39,226 nt of DNA from an uncultured Actinomycetes bacterium (GCA_903907665.1 CAIVOW010000071.1:1-39226); one strand, 5' to 3'; positions 1 through 8,242 are shown, numbered from the stretch's first letter. A program made the numbers and translations. The notes: a model not told the origin generated them from the letters alone.

Positions 1-1145
1 ATGACAATGTGTATGGTGATGAGTTACTTGGTGCACTAACTGAAAAAAACCTTAAAATAGAGAGTAATCGACTCGAGATTCTCTTTCAGGATTTTGTGGC
101 ATGCGCTGTGCTTGGCGAAAAACACTACAAATTGAGCACGCCAGTTTTCGCTTCAGGAATAACCGAGCGAGCGGTAACGCTGGGGCTTTATGCCAGTGCG
201 TTGGATATGGATGATTTAGATTGGAAAGTTCTCACGCATCCAGGTTCGATTATTTGGCCAATTGCAACATCAATTGGCATTGAAAAAAATCTCTCACTTA
301 GTCAGGTCTTTGAGGCTGCCGCCTATGGGTACCGGACAGGCGCTACTATCGCGAATTTCTTTGGAGCTTCACATAGATCTAAATGGCATGTGACATCAAC
401 AAGTGGAGCGTTCGCTGCTACATCTACCGCTGCGATTGCACTCGGCCTAAGCAAAGAACAACACTTAGCCGCCCTACATATTTGTGCAATGAATATTGGT
501 GGCTCCCCGCAAGCCGGTTTTGAGCGAAAAGGTGCACCTCAAACTAATCGAGCTGCAGCAATCTCGTTAGGAATCACAAGTGAGCACGCGGCAATTATCG
601 GGGCACCTCACGTAGAAGATATTTGGAGTGGACCACGCGGACTAGTTGAAATGTTTTCAGTCGAAGGTACTTCATCGCAAATACTTACTGGTGTTGAAAC
701 TGTTGAACTTCGTTTGATTGATACAAATGGATTTGCTCATTCGGCAGTCACTGCCGCTATGAAATTACGCTCAACAATTAAAGATGAGCCTCATTCCATT
801 ACAGTTTTCTTACCCGCTGCTGTTCGGGGGATTCTAGATGCATCTCGCGGCGGCTCCTGGTGGAATTCTGCGTATGCAGTTGCAGCGCTCTGGGAATCAG
901 GAGATCCAACTAATTTACAGAACCCTTCTCAATTTCTTGCCATTACGCATTTAGAATTTGAAGATATGCCAATTGGCGCAGGTAAAGTTCGTGTAGAAAC
1001 CGCAACGCGAACGTATGAGGAATACGTCGAAAGCACCCCTGAAGAAATCACTTGGCGAGACATTAAATGGGGTAAAGCAGAAATTATTAATGCCGAAGAT
1101 TCTTACAGGCGATGCTCAAGCTTTCCACTGACAGCACTGCGATAG
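1..1145 (+). CDS. MmgE/PrpD family protein, 5'-truncated
   Basis: The reading frame is open at the left edge (GAC AAT at 3-8 precede the GTG at 9) and ends with TAG at 1143-1145. About 378 residues are present; the family is usually near 450, so the N-terminus lies outside the window. Visible family features are a DMDDLDW...HPGS region near residues 66-80, a SKWHVTSTSGAFAA stretch near 125-138, and a G/A-rich helical domain followed by a smaller C-terminal domain. Known members include 2-methylcitrate dehydratase (PrpD) and cis-aconitate decarboxylase; many others have no known substrate. No prpB or prpC is beside it, so propionate catabolism is not supported. Its last 43 bases overlap the convergent oxidoreductase gene. 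Family assignment is firm, substrate unknown. Confidence 0.85.
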   Translation, partial: DNVYGDELLGALTEKNLKIESNRLEILFQDFVACAVLGEKHYKLSTPVFASGITERAVTLGLYASALDMDDLDWKVLTHPGSIIWPIATSIGIEKNLSLSQVFEAAAYGYRTGATIANFFGASHRSKWHVTSTSGAFAATSTAAIALGLSKEQHLAALHICAMNIGGSPQAGFERKGAPQTNRAAAISLGITSEHAAIIGAPHVEDIWSGPRGLVEMFSVEGTSSQILTGVETVELRLIDTNGFAHSAVTAAMKLRSTIKDEPHSITVFLPAAVRGILDASRGGSWWNSAYAVAALWESGDPTNLQNPSQFLAITHLEFEDMPIGAGKVRVETATRTYEEYVESTPEEITWRDIKWGKAEIINAEDSYRRCSSFPLTALR

Positions 1146-2155
1146 GCAATATCTAAAGCCTCTACCGAGCGAGCGCCAAGCTCTCCTGGAGAGAAATTCT
1201 TGAACTTCTGGCCTTTACCAGCAGCAACCAACGCATCAATTGGACCCTGGCAGTTATAGAAACCAGCACCATCATCGAGTTCTAATCTCATGTTTTCGCC
1301 CTTGTAGTAGAGCCAGACAGCTGCACGCTCAAGATCTAATAGGAGTTGACCGTCGGAGCCGATAGCTCGTAATTCAAGTGCGTGATAAGCCTTGTGTGCT
1401 GCTGCATGTGCTGAGCCGCCAGATACTGCTCCAATTGCGCCATTTTCAAATCGATAACTAATCGCATCGTGCATTTCTACGGGGGCGTTCATTGGAGCGT
1501 TCATCAAAGCAAAACCGGATTCTGCACGCGCATTTGTTAACCACAAACCCATACCAAGTGCGTGGGTCAACTGGGCTTGGCCATAACCTCCGCCTGAAAG
1601 CTTTGGGTCGGTCCACGTCTTTTGTTCAGGCAGCGACTCAGGGGTTGCATCTGGATAGGCTCCAGTATTTGAAAGAAGTTCACGTGTTGCAGAAGACATA
1701 TGAATTGTTAAATGTTCAAGCTCACCAATTCCATATTTCTCCATTAAAGCTTTTGCTTCTTGCATCATCGGTAAATAATTCCAACCAAAAGCAATTATTA
1801 ATTCTTTTCCAACCCTCTTCGCGGTTGCGTCAATATCCCAAGCATCTTTCGGGTCAATTGTGACGGGCTTTTCACACATAACGTGAGCGCCTGATTCCAA
1901 GGCTGCTTTAGCATGCTCGTGATGCAATCCAGTCGGACTTCCAATAACACAGATGTCAACGCCTGCATCCAAGACATCTCTGTAGTCTTCAGAAGCCACT
2001 TGGAAACCGTAGCGATCAGAGATCTTCTTAAGAATTTCTGGTCCCTTGCGAGAGATTCCAACAAATTCAAGATCATCATGCTTTGCCAGGTAAGGAAGAT
2101 GTGAAGCAATTGCCCAGCTGCCGGCGCCGATAACTCCAACTCGAACTTTTGCCAT
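1103..2155 (-). CDS. Gfo/Idh/MocA family NAD(P)-dependent oxidoreductase
   Basis: A 350-residue protein with an N-terminal Rossmann fold (VGVIGAGSWA, residues 6-15) and the family's EKP motif (MCEKPVT near residue 95), whose lysine normally takes part in hydride transfer. A C-terminal substrate-binding domain follows, with a conserved-looking GGGYGQAQLTHALG stretch. These enzymes oxidise or reduce sugars, inositols and related polyols. The start is supported by a GGGAG Shine-Dalgarno sequence 7 nt upstream, unlike most neighbours, and by a good upstream promoter. The gene converges on and overlaps the MmgE/PrpD gene, and is divergent from the RhaM-like gene. Together with the nearby ROK kinase this suggests carbohydrate or sugar-acid catabolism; the substrate cannot be told from sequence. 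Confidence 0.9.
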   Translation of the reverse strand: MAKVRVGVIGAGSWAIASHLPYLAKHDDLEFVGISRKGPEILKKISDRYGFQVASEDYRDVLDAGVDICVIGSPTGLHHEHAKAALESGAHVMCEKPVTIDPKDAWDIDATAKRVGKELIIAFGWNYLPMMQEAKALMEKYGIGELEHLTIHMSSATRELLSNTGAYPDATPESLPEQKTWTDPKLSGGGYGQAQLTHALGMGLWLTNARAESGFALMNAPMNAPVEMHDAISYRFENGAIGAVSGGSAHAAAHKAYHALELRAIGSDGQLLLDLERAAVWLYYKGENMRLELDDGAGFYNCQGPIDALVAAGKGQKFKNFSPGELGARSVEALDIAYRSAVSGKLEHRL

Positions 2156-2188
2156 AATTTTTCTCCCGTGGCTCTTGGACTGCGGCTA

Positions 2189-2216
2189 AGTATCCAATAT
2201 TCTAGATAAAGGTCAA
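2189..2216 (-). promoter_or_regulatory. Promoter of the Gfo/Idh/MocA oxidoreductase gene
   Basis: On the minus strand TTGACC (2216-2211) is followed after 16 nt by GATACT (2194-2189), close to the actinobacterial SigA consensus. It predicts a start near 2182 and a 5' leader of about 27 nt that includes the GGGAG ribosome-binding site. Not experimentally known. Confidence 0.55.
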
Positions 2217-2262
2217 GGGTTCTCTTCTGAGCAATCTATATTTGACACCTAGCGCACGGGAT

Positions 2263-2289
2263 GACAACTGAGACAACTGAGACAACTGG
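2263..2289 (+). repeat. Three tandem copies of a 9-bp unit before rhaM
   Basis: GACAACTGA occurs at 2263-2271 and 2272-2280, and GACAACTGG at 2281-2289. The block ends where the GGAAAGG ribosome-binding site of the RhaM-like gene begins (2288-2294). It lies in the 5' leader or promoter. An ATG at 2261 reads through the repeat as a 22-codon frame (MTTETTETTG...) that is not in frame with the downstream gene. Function unknown: replication slippage, protein-binding repeat or leader peptide are all possible. Confidence 0.75.
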
Positions 2290-2303
2290 AAAGGTACGCA
2301 TTT

Positions 2304-2621
2304 ATGGAAAGAGTCTGTTTTACCTTTGAAATCTACGATGGCAAAGTTGCCGAGTATGAAAAGCGGCATGCCGAAATATGGCCAGAATTAGTTGATGCAC
2401 TCAAGGAATGTGGGTTTACCAATTACAGCATCTTTCGCCGCGGCCTTACGGCTGTTGGATACCTTGAAGCAGTTCCTAACAAAGCTACCGCTTTTGAAAA
2501 GCTATCTCACTATGAAGTCAATGCAAAGTGGGCAAAGTGGTTCGAAGACATCATTGTCAACTTGGCAGATAGCCAAGGAAATCTGATCGAGCTGAAAGAA
2601 ATTTGGCATCTAGCTGAATAG
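2304..2621 (+). CDS. L-rhamnose mutarotase-like protein (RhaM/YiiL family)
   Basis: A 105-residue protein, the usual length for the RhaM family of dimeric alpha/beta-barrel sugar mutarotases. It keeps the family motif YEKRHAEIWPEL, with Tyr18 and His22 at the catalytic positions known from E. coli RhaM, and the C-terminal LKEIWHL. Family members interconvert the alpha and beta anomers of L-rhamnose, and related ones act on L-fucose. GGAAAGG 9 nt upstream supports the start. It is divergent from the Gfo/Idh/MocA gene and its stop lies 6 nt from the stop of the convergent ROK gene. No rhamnose isomerase or kinase is visible here, so the true sugar is uncertain. Confidence 0.88.
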   Translation: MERVCFTFEIYDGKVAEYEKRHAEIWPELVDALKECGFTNYSIFRRGLTAVGYLEAVPNKATAFEKLSHYEVNAKWAKWFEDIIVNLADSQGNLIELKEIWHLAE

Positions 2622-2627
2622 TAATAT

Positions 2628-3530
2628 TTAGAGTGTTGCGTAAAGTGCCGCACCGATTAAACCTGCATCTTTGCCAAGTTCACATCTACTTATAGCTTTT
2701 ACTTTGAGGAATTTATTGTGCGCCGAGCGCCTACTAAACGCTTCTTGAAGTGGTTTCCAGAAAACATCTCCGCTTTCTGCGACTCCTCCGCCAAGGACTA
2801 CGCAATCTAAGTCAAGTAGCGCAGCGGCATTAGCAATTGCAATGGCTAGTGAGTCAGTACCAAGGCGAATGGCTTCAATTGCAATTGGGTTTTTAGTTTT
2901 AGCTGCCTCCGCGACTGCTTCGAATTTTGAATCTCCTGGAATATCGAGCCCATTTGTTATCGCCCATCGAGTCATACTTGGTCCACTAGAAAGCGCTTCG
3001 ATGCAACCGATACCTCCGCAAAAACATTGTGTATAAGAATCTCCAATTACAGTATGGCCGATGAATCCGGCATTCCATGAGGACCCGTTATGGACTTGTC
3101 CGTTGAGAATCAGCCCGCCACCGATTCCAGTTGAAACGACTAGACCTAAAATATTTTTTGAGTGTCTCGCTGAGCCGAGTTGGTATTCACCGAGCGCCAA
3201 TGCGACAACGTCGCCAATAAGTGTCACCTTGTTTAATCCAGTTAATTCTTTCACTAATGCAACTATTTGAAAGTGGCGCCAAATAGATATATTTACAGGA
3301 CTAATGGTGCCCTTATCCACATCAATTGGACCAGCTGAACCAATTCCAGCCGCGGTAATTGGAGTAGGCGATTTCGCCATTACTCGCTTAATTAATACTG
3401 CAAGATCGTCAGCCAAAATTTCACTGGATGCAACTTGGGTGGGAATCTCGTGGCGATCGCTGACGACTCCACGCTCATCGACCAACCCAATAGCTATTTT
3501 TGTTGCTCCTACATCGATACCTAGCATCAC
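2628..3530 (-). CDS. ROK family sugar kinase (glucokinase-like)
   Basis: A 300-residue ROK protein. The N-terminal phosphate-binding loop GIDVGATKIAIG is near residues 4-15. The ROK zinc signature follows in the middle (GH, then C-F-C-GG-I-GC-I-E, ending in IEALSSGPS). A C-terminal ATPase-fold segment VVLGGGVAESGDVF is also present. ROK kinases phosphorylate glucose, ManNAc, fructose and similar sugars; some are repressors, but this one has no N-terminal helix-turn-helix. GTG at 3530 is immediately followed by ATG at 3527; TACGCT (3543-3538) ends 7 nt before the GTG, suggesting a leaderless message. It is divergent from the LacI regulator, a common arrangement for control of a sugar kinase. 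Confidence 0.88.
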   Translation of the reverse strand: MMLGIDVGATKIAIGLVDERGVVSDRHEIPTQVASSEILADDLAVLIKRVMAKSPTPITAAGIGSAGPIDVDKGTISPVNISIWRHFQIVALVKELTGLNKVTLIGDVVALALGEYQLGSARHSKNILGLVVSTGIGGGLILNGQVHNGSSWNAGFIGHTVIGDSYTQCFCGGIGCIEALSSGPSMTRWAITNGLDIPGDSKFEAVAEAAKTKNPIAIEAIRLGTDSLAIAIANAAALLDLDCVVLGGGVAESGDVFWKPLQEAFSRRSAHNKFLKVKAISRCELGKDAGLIGAALYATL

Positions 3531-3537
3531 GGAGATA

Positions 3538-3543
3538 AGCGTA
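3538..3543 (-). promoter_or_regulatory. Candidate -10 hexamer of the ROK gene
   Basis: TACGCT on the minus strand ends 7 nt before the GTG at 3530 and no ribosome-binding site is seen. The rest of the 147-bp region between the ROK and LacI genes holds a run of imperfect CTAYC repeats (3557-3596) and an imperfect inverted repeat TTGCAAT-N2-ATTGTGA around 3644-3659, a weak candidate operator for the LacI protein. Confidence 0.4.
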
Positions 3544-3677
3544 TGCCCAGCAGAGCTACCTACCTATCTACTGTCTATCTATTAGCTTGCCTATCTTGTG
3601 CCATCCAAATCTTCCTTCTACGCTTTCATACACTTACAGGGCCTTGCAATAAATTGTGAGAACGAGCGGAGCAAAGT

Positions 3678-4670
3678 ATGGCTGGGATTCAAGAGATTGC
3701 TGAACGGGCCGGGGTTTCACCTGCCACCGTGTCCCGAGCTCTTCGAGGTCTGCAGCATGTCAATGAACGAACTCGCGCAAAAATTATTGAGGCGGCTGAG
3801 GAATTAGATTATCCGATTTCACCCCTATCTAACCGCCCCGGAAAGACAAATACTGTCGGCATTGTTTCACCAACAACATCAAGGTGGTATTTCTCTGAAG
3901 CAATTGCTGGAGTCGAGCAAGCACTGCGTGAAGCTGGTTTAGATATTTTGCTTTATAACTTTTCGCAAATTAATGGTCGTGAAAAACTTTTCAAAGATCG
4001 TTATTTGCGTGAAAGAGTTGATGCCCTCATCACGATTAGCTTGCCTCCGAGTGAAGAAGAATTCAACGCAATGTTAAATCTAGATCTACCAATTGCCCTT
4101 ATCGGTTTTCATCGCCCAGAATTTTCTTCAGTTGCAATTGATGACCTAGCTGGTGCTCGTACGGCTACTAGGCACTTGGTGAATCAAGGGCATACAAGCA
4201 TTGGACTCATGGCCGGTGAACATGCACTCGTATGGGAAAACCCAGTTATGCGAGATCGGCGAGCTGGTTTTATGTCGGTTTTAAAGGAAGAAGGGTTGGC
4301 TTTTAACCCCCATCATGAAGTATTCGCAGGTTTTGATATGGATTCCGCCCAACGCGCAATGGATGATCTACTTGCTAGACCAGACCCCCCAACGGCAATT
4401 TTTTGTGCATCTGACGAAATGGCTTACGGTGCAATGCTTTCACTCAAGCGCCATGGCATGAAGTGTCCTGACGATATTTCGATTGTTGGTTACGACGGCC
4501 ACAAGATGGCGGAGTTTGCTGACCTGACAACCATTGCTCAACCAGTCTGGTTATTAGGAGAGATGGCTGCGTGGTCAATTATGGAGAAATTGAATAAGCC
4601 GGAAACTCCGCCAAAAACCTTAACGCTGCCGACCGAACTAGTCGTCCGTGGGTCTACCAGAAAAATATAA
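3678..4670 (+). CDS. LacI family transcriptional regulator
   Basis: A 330-residue repressor-type protein. The N-terminal helix-turn-helix IQEIAERAGVSPATVSRALR (residues 4-23) and hinge region (about 40-55) are typical of LacI/GalR proteins. The rest is a periplasmic-binding-protein-like sugar sensor domain, with ALIGFHRPEFSSVAIDD and the signature AIFCASDEMAYGAM...PDDISIVGYDG. Start chosen at ATG 3678 because CGGAG lies 6 nt upstream and the helix-turn-helix begins at once. It probably controls the flanking ROK kinase and/or the alpha-glucosidase gene, whose stop codon directly abuts its own. The effector is unknown. Confidence in the family is very high, in the target low. Confidence 0.95.
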   Translation: MAGIQEIAERAGVSPATVSRALRGLQHVNERTRAKIIEAAEELDYPISPLSNRPGKTNTVGIVSPTTSRWYFSEAIAGVEQALREAGLDILLYNFSQINGREKLFKDRYLRERVDALITISLPPSEEEFNAMLNLDLPIALIGFHRPEFSSVAIDDLAGARTATRHLVNQGHTSIGLMAGEHALVWENPVMRDRRAGFMSVLKEEGLAFNPHHEVFAGFDMDSAQRAMDDLLARPDPPTAIFCASDEMAYGAMLSLKRHGMKCPDDISIVGYDGHKMAEFADLTTIAQPVWLLGEMAAWSIMEKLNKPETPPKTLTLPTELVVRGSTRKI

Positions 4671-6305
4671 TTAATTGTGTAGCCATATAGTTGTATTTGC
4701 GGGAAGAGTGATCGTTCTACCTGAAATTAAAGTTCCTGGGCCAGACGCATGAATTACGCTTGCGGTGGCACTGATTTCTAGATCAATTTTCTGATCTGTT
4801 GTATTAGCTAGTAAAACGAAATCTTGACCGCGCGTGAAATAAATAACGCCTTCTGGCGCTTCTTGCCATTCAATTCCTATATCTTTCCCAAGCCCATGAA
4901 GCTTTCGAAGCGTTAGGGATTTTCTATAAAGTTCAAGGAAGCTTGTGGGGTCAGCTAGCTCAACATCCATGGCATGTTCTTCATATTCCGTCGGTATAGG
5001 CAACCATGGTGCACCCGTACTAAATCCAAAATTTACATCGTTACGGCTCCATGGAATTGGAATTCTTGCACCATCACGGCCTAAATCTTTTCCTTCAGAT
5101 CGAATGAAAACAGGGTCTTGTCGAAACTCTGGTGCGATTTCTCCATCAGGCAAACCAAGTTCTTCGCCTTGATAAATGTAGAGCGCACCCGGAAGAGCTT
5201 GGGTAATCATGGCAAGTGCCCGGGCTTTCTCAGAGCTTTGTAATCTAGAAACCACGCGAGGAGAATCATGATTGTCTAAAGCCCAAGTCGGTGGTGCCCC
5301 CGCCTCTTTCAATTCTCCTAAAATTCTTTCTACTGTTGATCTAATAAGATTTGCATCCCAATCAATGAGTAAGAAATCAAAATTAAAAACTTGGTGTAGC
5401 TCACCAGGGCGGACATACCGAGCCAGTCGACTTGTTGGATATATGTAAGCCTCGGCAACGAACATTCGTTCTCCGGAATACTCATCGATAACTTTTCGCC
5501 ACTCTTTATAGATTTTGTGGACTCCTTCACGATCAAAGAAGGGTAAGTCTGTGAGCAGCGAGATTCGTTCTTCTTTGCGCATTCCTTTTGAATCAACGCG
5601 CAGGGCCCGGGTCAACGCATCTGGATTCGGGTGATCTTTATCAATTTCATCTTTTGCTAATCCATGCGCAACATCAATTCGAAAACCATTAACTCCGCGG
5701 TCTAACCAGAATCGGAGAGTTTCTTTGAAATCTTCTTGAATATCTAAATTATCCCAATTTAAATCGGGTTGCGAAGAATCAAAGAGATGTAAATACCATT
5801 GCCCCAAATTTCCATCTGCTTCAGTCACCCGAGTCCAGGCCGGACCATTAAATAATGAATTCCAATTGTTGGGTGGTTCATTTCCGCCTACGCCACGGCC
5901 ATCATGGAAATGAAATCGGTTTCGTTCGAGTGAATATGGTTTCGCTTTGAGTGCGGCCTGAAACCATAAATGTTCCGAGGAAAAGTGGTTCGGGACAATA
6001 TCAAAAATCACCTTTAACCCAAAGCTATGCGCTACTTGTATGAGTTCCTCGGCATCCGGCAGGGAACCAAAAACTGGATCAACATCGCGTGGATTTGAAA
6101 CATCATAACCACCATCTCTGTTGGGTGTTGTGTAAAAAGGGCTTAACCAAATTGCATCCACGCCTAGGGAGGCCAAATATGGCAGCCCTCGAATGACTCC
6201 TTGAATATCGCCAATCCCATCACCGTTACTGTCCCGGAATGAGCGAGGGTAGACCTGATATATAACCGCATCGCGCCACCACCCAGTATCCACGATTGCA
6301 AACAT
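4671..6305 (-). CDS. GH13 alpha-glucosidase (oligo-1,6-glucosidase type)
   Basis: A 544-residue glycoside hydrolase family 13 enzyme when started at ATG 6305. The (beta/alpha)8 barrel begins with WWRDAVIYQVYPRSF (9-23). Family motifs are FDIVPNH (101-107), GFRIDVAH with nucleophile Asp211, FVAEAY with acid/base Glu285, and LDNHDS with Asp347. A C-terminal beta domain follows. Such enzymes release glucose from maltose, isomaltose or sucrose-like oligosaccharides. There is no signal peptide, so it is probably cytosolic and acts on imported sugars. A longer frame starts at ATG 6383, but the extra 26 residues are unlike GH13 N-termini; TAGGAT (6318-6313) ends 7 nt before 6305. It abuts the LacI gene, a likely regulator. 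Substrate specificity cannot be decided. Confidence 0.92.
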   Translation of the reverse strand: MFAIVDTGWWRDAVIYQVYPRSFRDSNGDGIGDIQGVIRGLPYLASLGVDAIWLSPFYTTPNRDGGYDVSNPRDVDPVFGSLPDAEELIQVAHSFGLKVIFDIVPNHFSSEHLWFQAALKAKPYSLERNRFHFHDGRGVGGNEPPNNWNSLFNGPAWTRVTEADGNLGQWYLHLFDSSQPDLNWDNLDIQEDFKETLRFWLDRGVNGFRIDVAHGLAKDEIDKDHPNPDALTRALRVDSKGMRKEERISLLTDLPFFDREGVHKIYKEWRKVIDEYSGERMFVAEAYIYPTSRLARYVRPGELHQVFNFDFLLIDWDANLIRSTVERILGELKEAGAPPTWALDNHDSPRVVSRLQSSEKARALAMITQALPGALYIYQGEELGLPDGEIAPEFRQDPVFIRSEGKDLGRDGARIPIPWSRNDVNFGFSTGAPWLPIPTEYEEHAMDVELADPTSFLELYRKSLTLRKLHGLGKDIGIEWQEAPEGVIYFTRGQDFVLLANTTDQKIDLEISATASVIHASGPGTLISGRTITLPANTTIWLHN

Positions 6306-6398
6306 GGGTTTAATCCTAGGAGTAAAGGGAACTTGCTTACGGCTCGGAGTAGAATTCTTGATAACGAATACGTAACTCTTCATGCAAATTGGCGCAAG

Positions 6399-6407
6399 AT
6401 TTATAAT
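6399..6407. promoter_or_regulatory. Overlapping divergent -10 elements between pepP and the GH13 gene
   Basis: TATAAT at 6402-6407 on the plus strand and TATAAA at 6405-6400 on the minus strand share the palindromic core TTATAA. The plus-strand copy predicts a start near 6414-6416, at or just before the pepP ATG. The minus-strand copy would start near 6393 and serve the GH13 gene, either from ATG 6383 or with a leader of about 88 nt to ATG 6305. Confidence 0.5.
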
Positions 6408-6415
6408 GAGAATGG

Positions 6416-7900
6416 ATGACTAGGCAGATGGCTACAACTAAGAAGAAAACAGTAAAGAAAGTTTCTCCATTTAAGAATAATGGAACCCGCCTTCATGATA
6501 TTCCGCCATCAATCGACCATCTAACTTTTATGTCTCAAGGCTGGGCTCCCTCACCGTTGGAAGGCGTAACTGCGCATGAAGCTTTGCCTTTTACGAAAAA
6601 GCGTCGCGCTAAACTATCAAAGGCATACCAAGGATTCCGACTTGTTATTCCCGCAGGAAATCTTAAAGTTCGTTCCAACGATAGTGATTATCAATTTCGC
6701 GCTCACTCCGCTTTCTCTTGGCTGACTGGTATTGGGGCTTTAGATGCAGTTCCAGATTCTGTTTTAGTACTTGAACCCAAAAAATCTGGGCACGAAGTAC
6801 TCCTTTTTATTCATCCACGATCTCCACGTGATGCAGATGAATTTTTCCGCAATTCTCGTCATGGTGAATTTTGGGTTGGCCGACGTATGACTAAAGAGGA
6901 GACTGAAAAGCGTTATGGCATAACGGTTCGCCACATCGATTCGCTTCCCGCACTTCTGAAAACTAAAAAGAAAGTTTTAGTCGTACGAGGTGAAGATCAG
7001 GCAGTTGACGCAATCGTTAAGACTACAAAAATCCAAGATAAGGATTTCTTGAGTTTTCTTTCAGAGATGCGTTTAGTTAAAGATGAATTTGAAATAAATG
7101 AAATGAAGAAGGCAATCGCCACAACTGCTCGTGGTTTTGATGACATGATCAAAGCTTTACCTGCCGCAATTAAATCTCCTATGGGGGAGCGTGTGATTGA
7201 AGGAGCTTTTTTTGCCAGAGCTCGAGTTGAAGGTAATGACATTGGCTATCCATCGATTGTCGCATCAGGTTCACACGCTTGCATCCTCCATTGGATTCGA
7301 AATGATGGCCAAGTTAAAAAAGGTGAGCTGATTTTGATTGATGCAGGAGCTGAAACTGATGCGTTTTACACCGCGGATGTAACTAGAACTCTTCCTATCA
7401 ATGGAAAATTTAGTAAAGAACAGCGACATATTTATGATTTAGTTTTGAAAGCTGCAGATGCTGGAATTAGGGCAGTTAAGCCCGGAGCGGATTTCGGTGA
7501 TTTTCATAGCGCAGCAATGGAAGTTGTTGCACACGGCATGGCAGAGCTTGGTGTTCTGCCCATTTCTGCCGAAGAATCGTTAAAACCTGAAAGTGGTTTG
7601 CATCGCCGCTGGATGCCGCATAGCACCGGCCATATGCTTGGAATTGATGTGCATGATTGTGCACAAGCGCGTAGAGAGAATTACACGCTGGCAAAGTTAA
7701 AGCCAGGGATGATTCTTACAGTCGAACCGGGAATTTATATTCATCCCGACGATGAATTCTTTCCACCCGCTTATCGCGGAATTGGCGTTCGTATCGAGGA
7801 TGACATCCTTGTAACAGCCGATGGCAACATCAATCTCAGTGCTGGAATTCCACGCACGCCAGATGCGGTTGAGAGATGGGTAAAGAAACTAGCGAGATAG
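6416..7900 (+). CDS. pepP: Xaa-Pro aminopeptidase (M24B, aminopeptidase P)
   Basis: A 494-residue two-domain protein. It has an N-terminal aminopeptidase-P domain (about residues 50-190) and a C-terminal creatinase/pita-bread domain. The dinuclear metal site is visible: Asp309 and Asp320 (IDAGAETDAFYTADVTRT), His402 in HSTGHMLGID, Glu in VEPGIYI and Glu in GVRIEDDILVT. It removes N-terminal residues preceding proline from peptides in the cytosol. The first residues are Lys-rich (MATTKKKTVKK). Starts at 6416 or in-frame ATG 6428 are both possible. Neither has a good ribosome-binding site, and a consensus TATAAT lies 8 nt before 6416. Its 3' end overlaps the convergent crcB gene by 12 nt. Confidence 0.95.
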   Translation: MTRQMATTKKKTVKKVSPFKNNGTRLHDIPPSIDHLTFMSQGWAPSPLEGVTAHEALPFTKKRRAKLSKAYQGFRLVIPAGNLKVRSNDSDYQFRAHSAFSWLTGIGALDAVPDSVLVLEPKKSGHEVLLFIHPRSPRDADEFFRNSRHGEFWVGRRMTKEETEKRYGITVRHIDSLPALLKTKKKVLVVRGEDQAVDAIVKTTKIQDKDFLSFLSEMRLVKDEFEINEMKKAIATTARGFDDMIKALPAAIKSPMGERVIEGAFFARARVEGNDIGYPSIVASGSHACILHWIRNDGQVKKGELILIDAGAETDAFYTADVTRTLPINGKFSKEQRHIYDLVLKAADAGIRAVKPGADFGDFHSAAMEVVAHGMAELGVLPISAEESLKPESGLHRRWMPHSTGHMLGIDVHDCAQARRENYTLAKLKPGMILTVEPGIYIHPDDEFFPPAYRGIGVRIEDDILVTADGNINLSAGIPRTPDAVERWVKKLAR

Positions 7901-8242
7901 CGCGATCCCCGCTCCAGCTGCTCCAATTCCCAATATCAGCGTCAAAGTTAAGTAAGTAAATGCTTTGGTGTGGCTTTTAGTATGCACTAGAGCATGTGCT
8001 TCGACGGCTAACGTTGACCACGTTGTAAAAGCGCCAGCGAATCCCGTTCCTAGAATTAAAAGAACGCTATCTTGGCTATTTATTACTAAACCTAAGAGAA
8101 AAGATCCGGCGATATTGATCCCAAGGGTTTCAATAGGAATCCAGCTCGTGTGTAGTTTTTTTACGACGTAATCAAGAAGGTAGCGAGCTGAAGCACCGAC
8201 CCCAGCTCCAAGTGCAATATACAACGCTTTGATTCCCGTCAC
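7889..8242 (-). CDS. crcB: Fluoride ion channel subunit CrcB/Fluc (first of pair)
   Basis: A 117-residue membrane protein with four predicted helices. It carries the Fluc signatures: GAGVGASARYLLDY near residues 12-25, GINIAGSFLLG near 40-50 with the conserved Asn, and GFAGAFTTWSTLAVE near 69-83 with the Gly-rich break and the TTxS motif. Fluc channels are small dual-topology dimers that expel fluoride. Two adjacent genes, as here, usually encode the two halves of a heterodimer with fixed opposite topologies. The GTG start at 8242 overlaps the stop of the upstream crcB by 4 nt (GTGA), indicating translational coupling. The 3' end overlaps pepP. I see no fluoride riboswitch upstream of the pair. 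Confidence 0.92.
   Translation of the reverse strand: MTGIKALYIALGAGVGASARYLLDYVVKKLHTSWIPIETLGINIAGSFLLGLVINSQDSVLLILGTGFAGAFTTWSTLAVEAHALVHTKSHTKAFTYLTLTLILGIGAAGAGIALSR

Noticed and set aside
1492..1863. 123-codon open frame on the plus strand opposite the Gfo/Idh/MocA gene
   Set aside because: Shadow of a well-supported gene; no recognisable domain.
3313..3321. Perfect DnaA box TTATCCACA inside the ROK gene
   Set aside because: A single site within coding sequence, expected by chance in a window of this size.
3644..3659. TTGCAAT-N2-ATTGTGA as a LacI operator
   Set aside because: The two halves match imperfectly and there is no central CG typical of LacI-family operators; too weak to list as an operator on its own.
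6306..6383. N-terminal extension of the GH13 enzyme from ATG 6383
   Set aside because: The 26 extra residues do not resemble GH13 N-termini, which begin near WWRDAVIYQ. Kept as an alternative start only.
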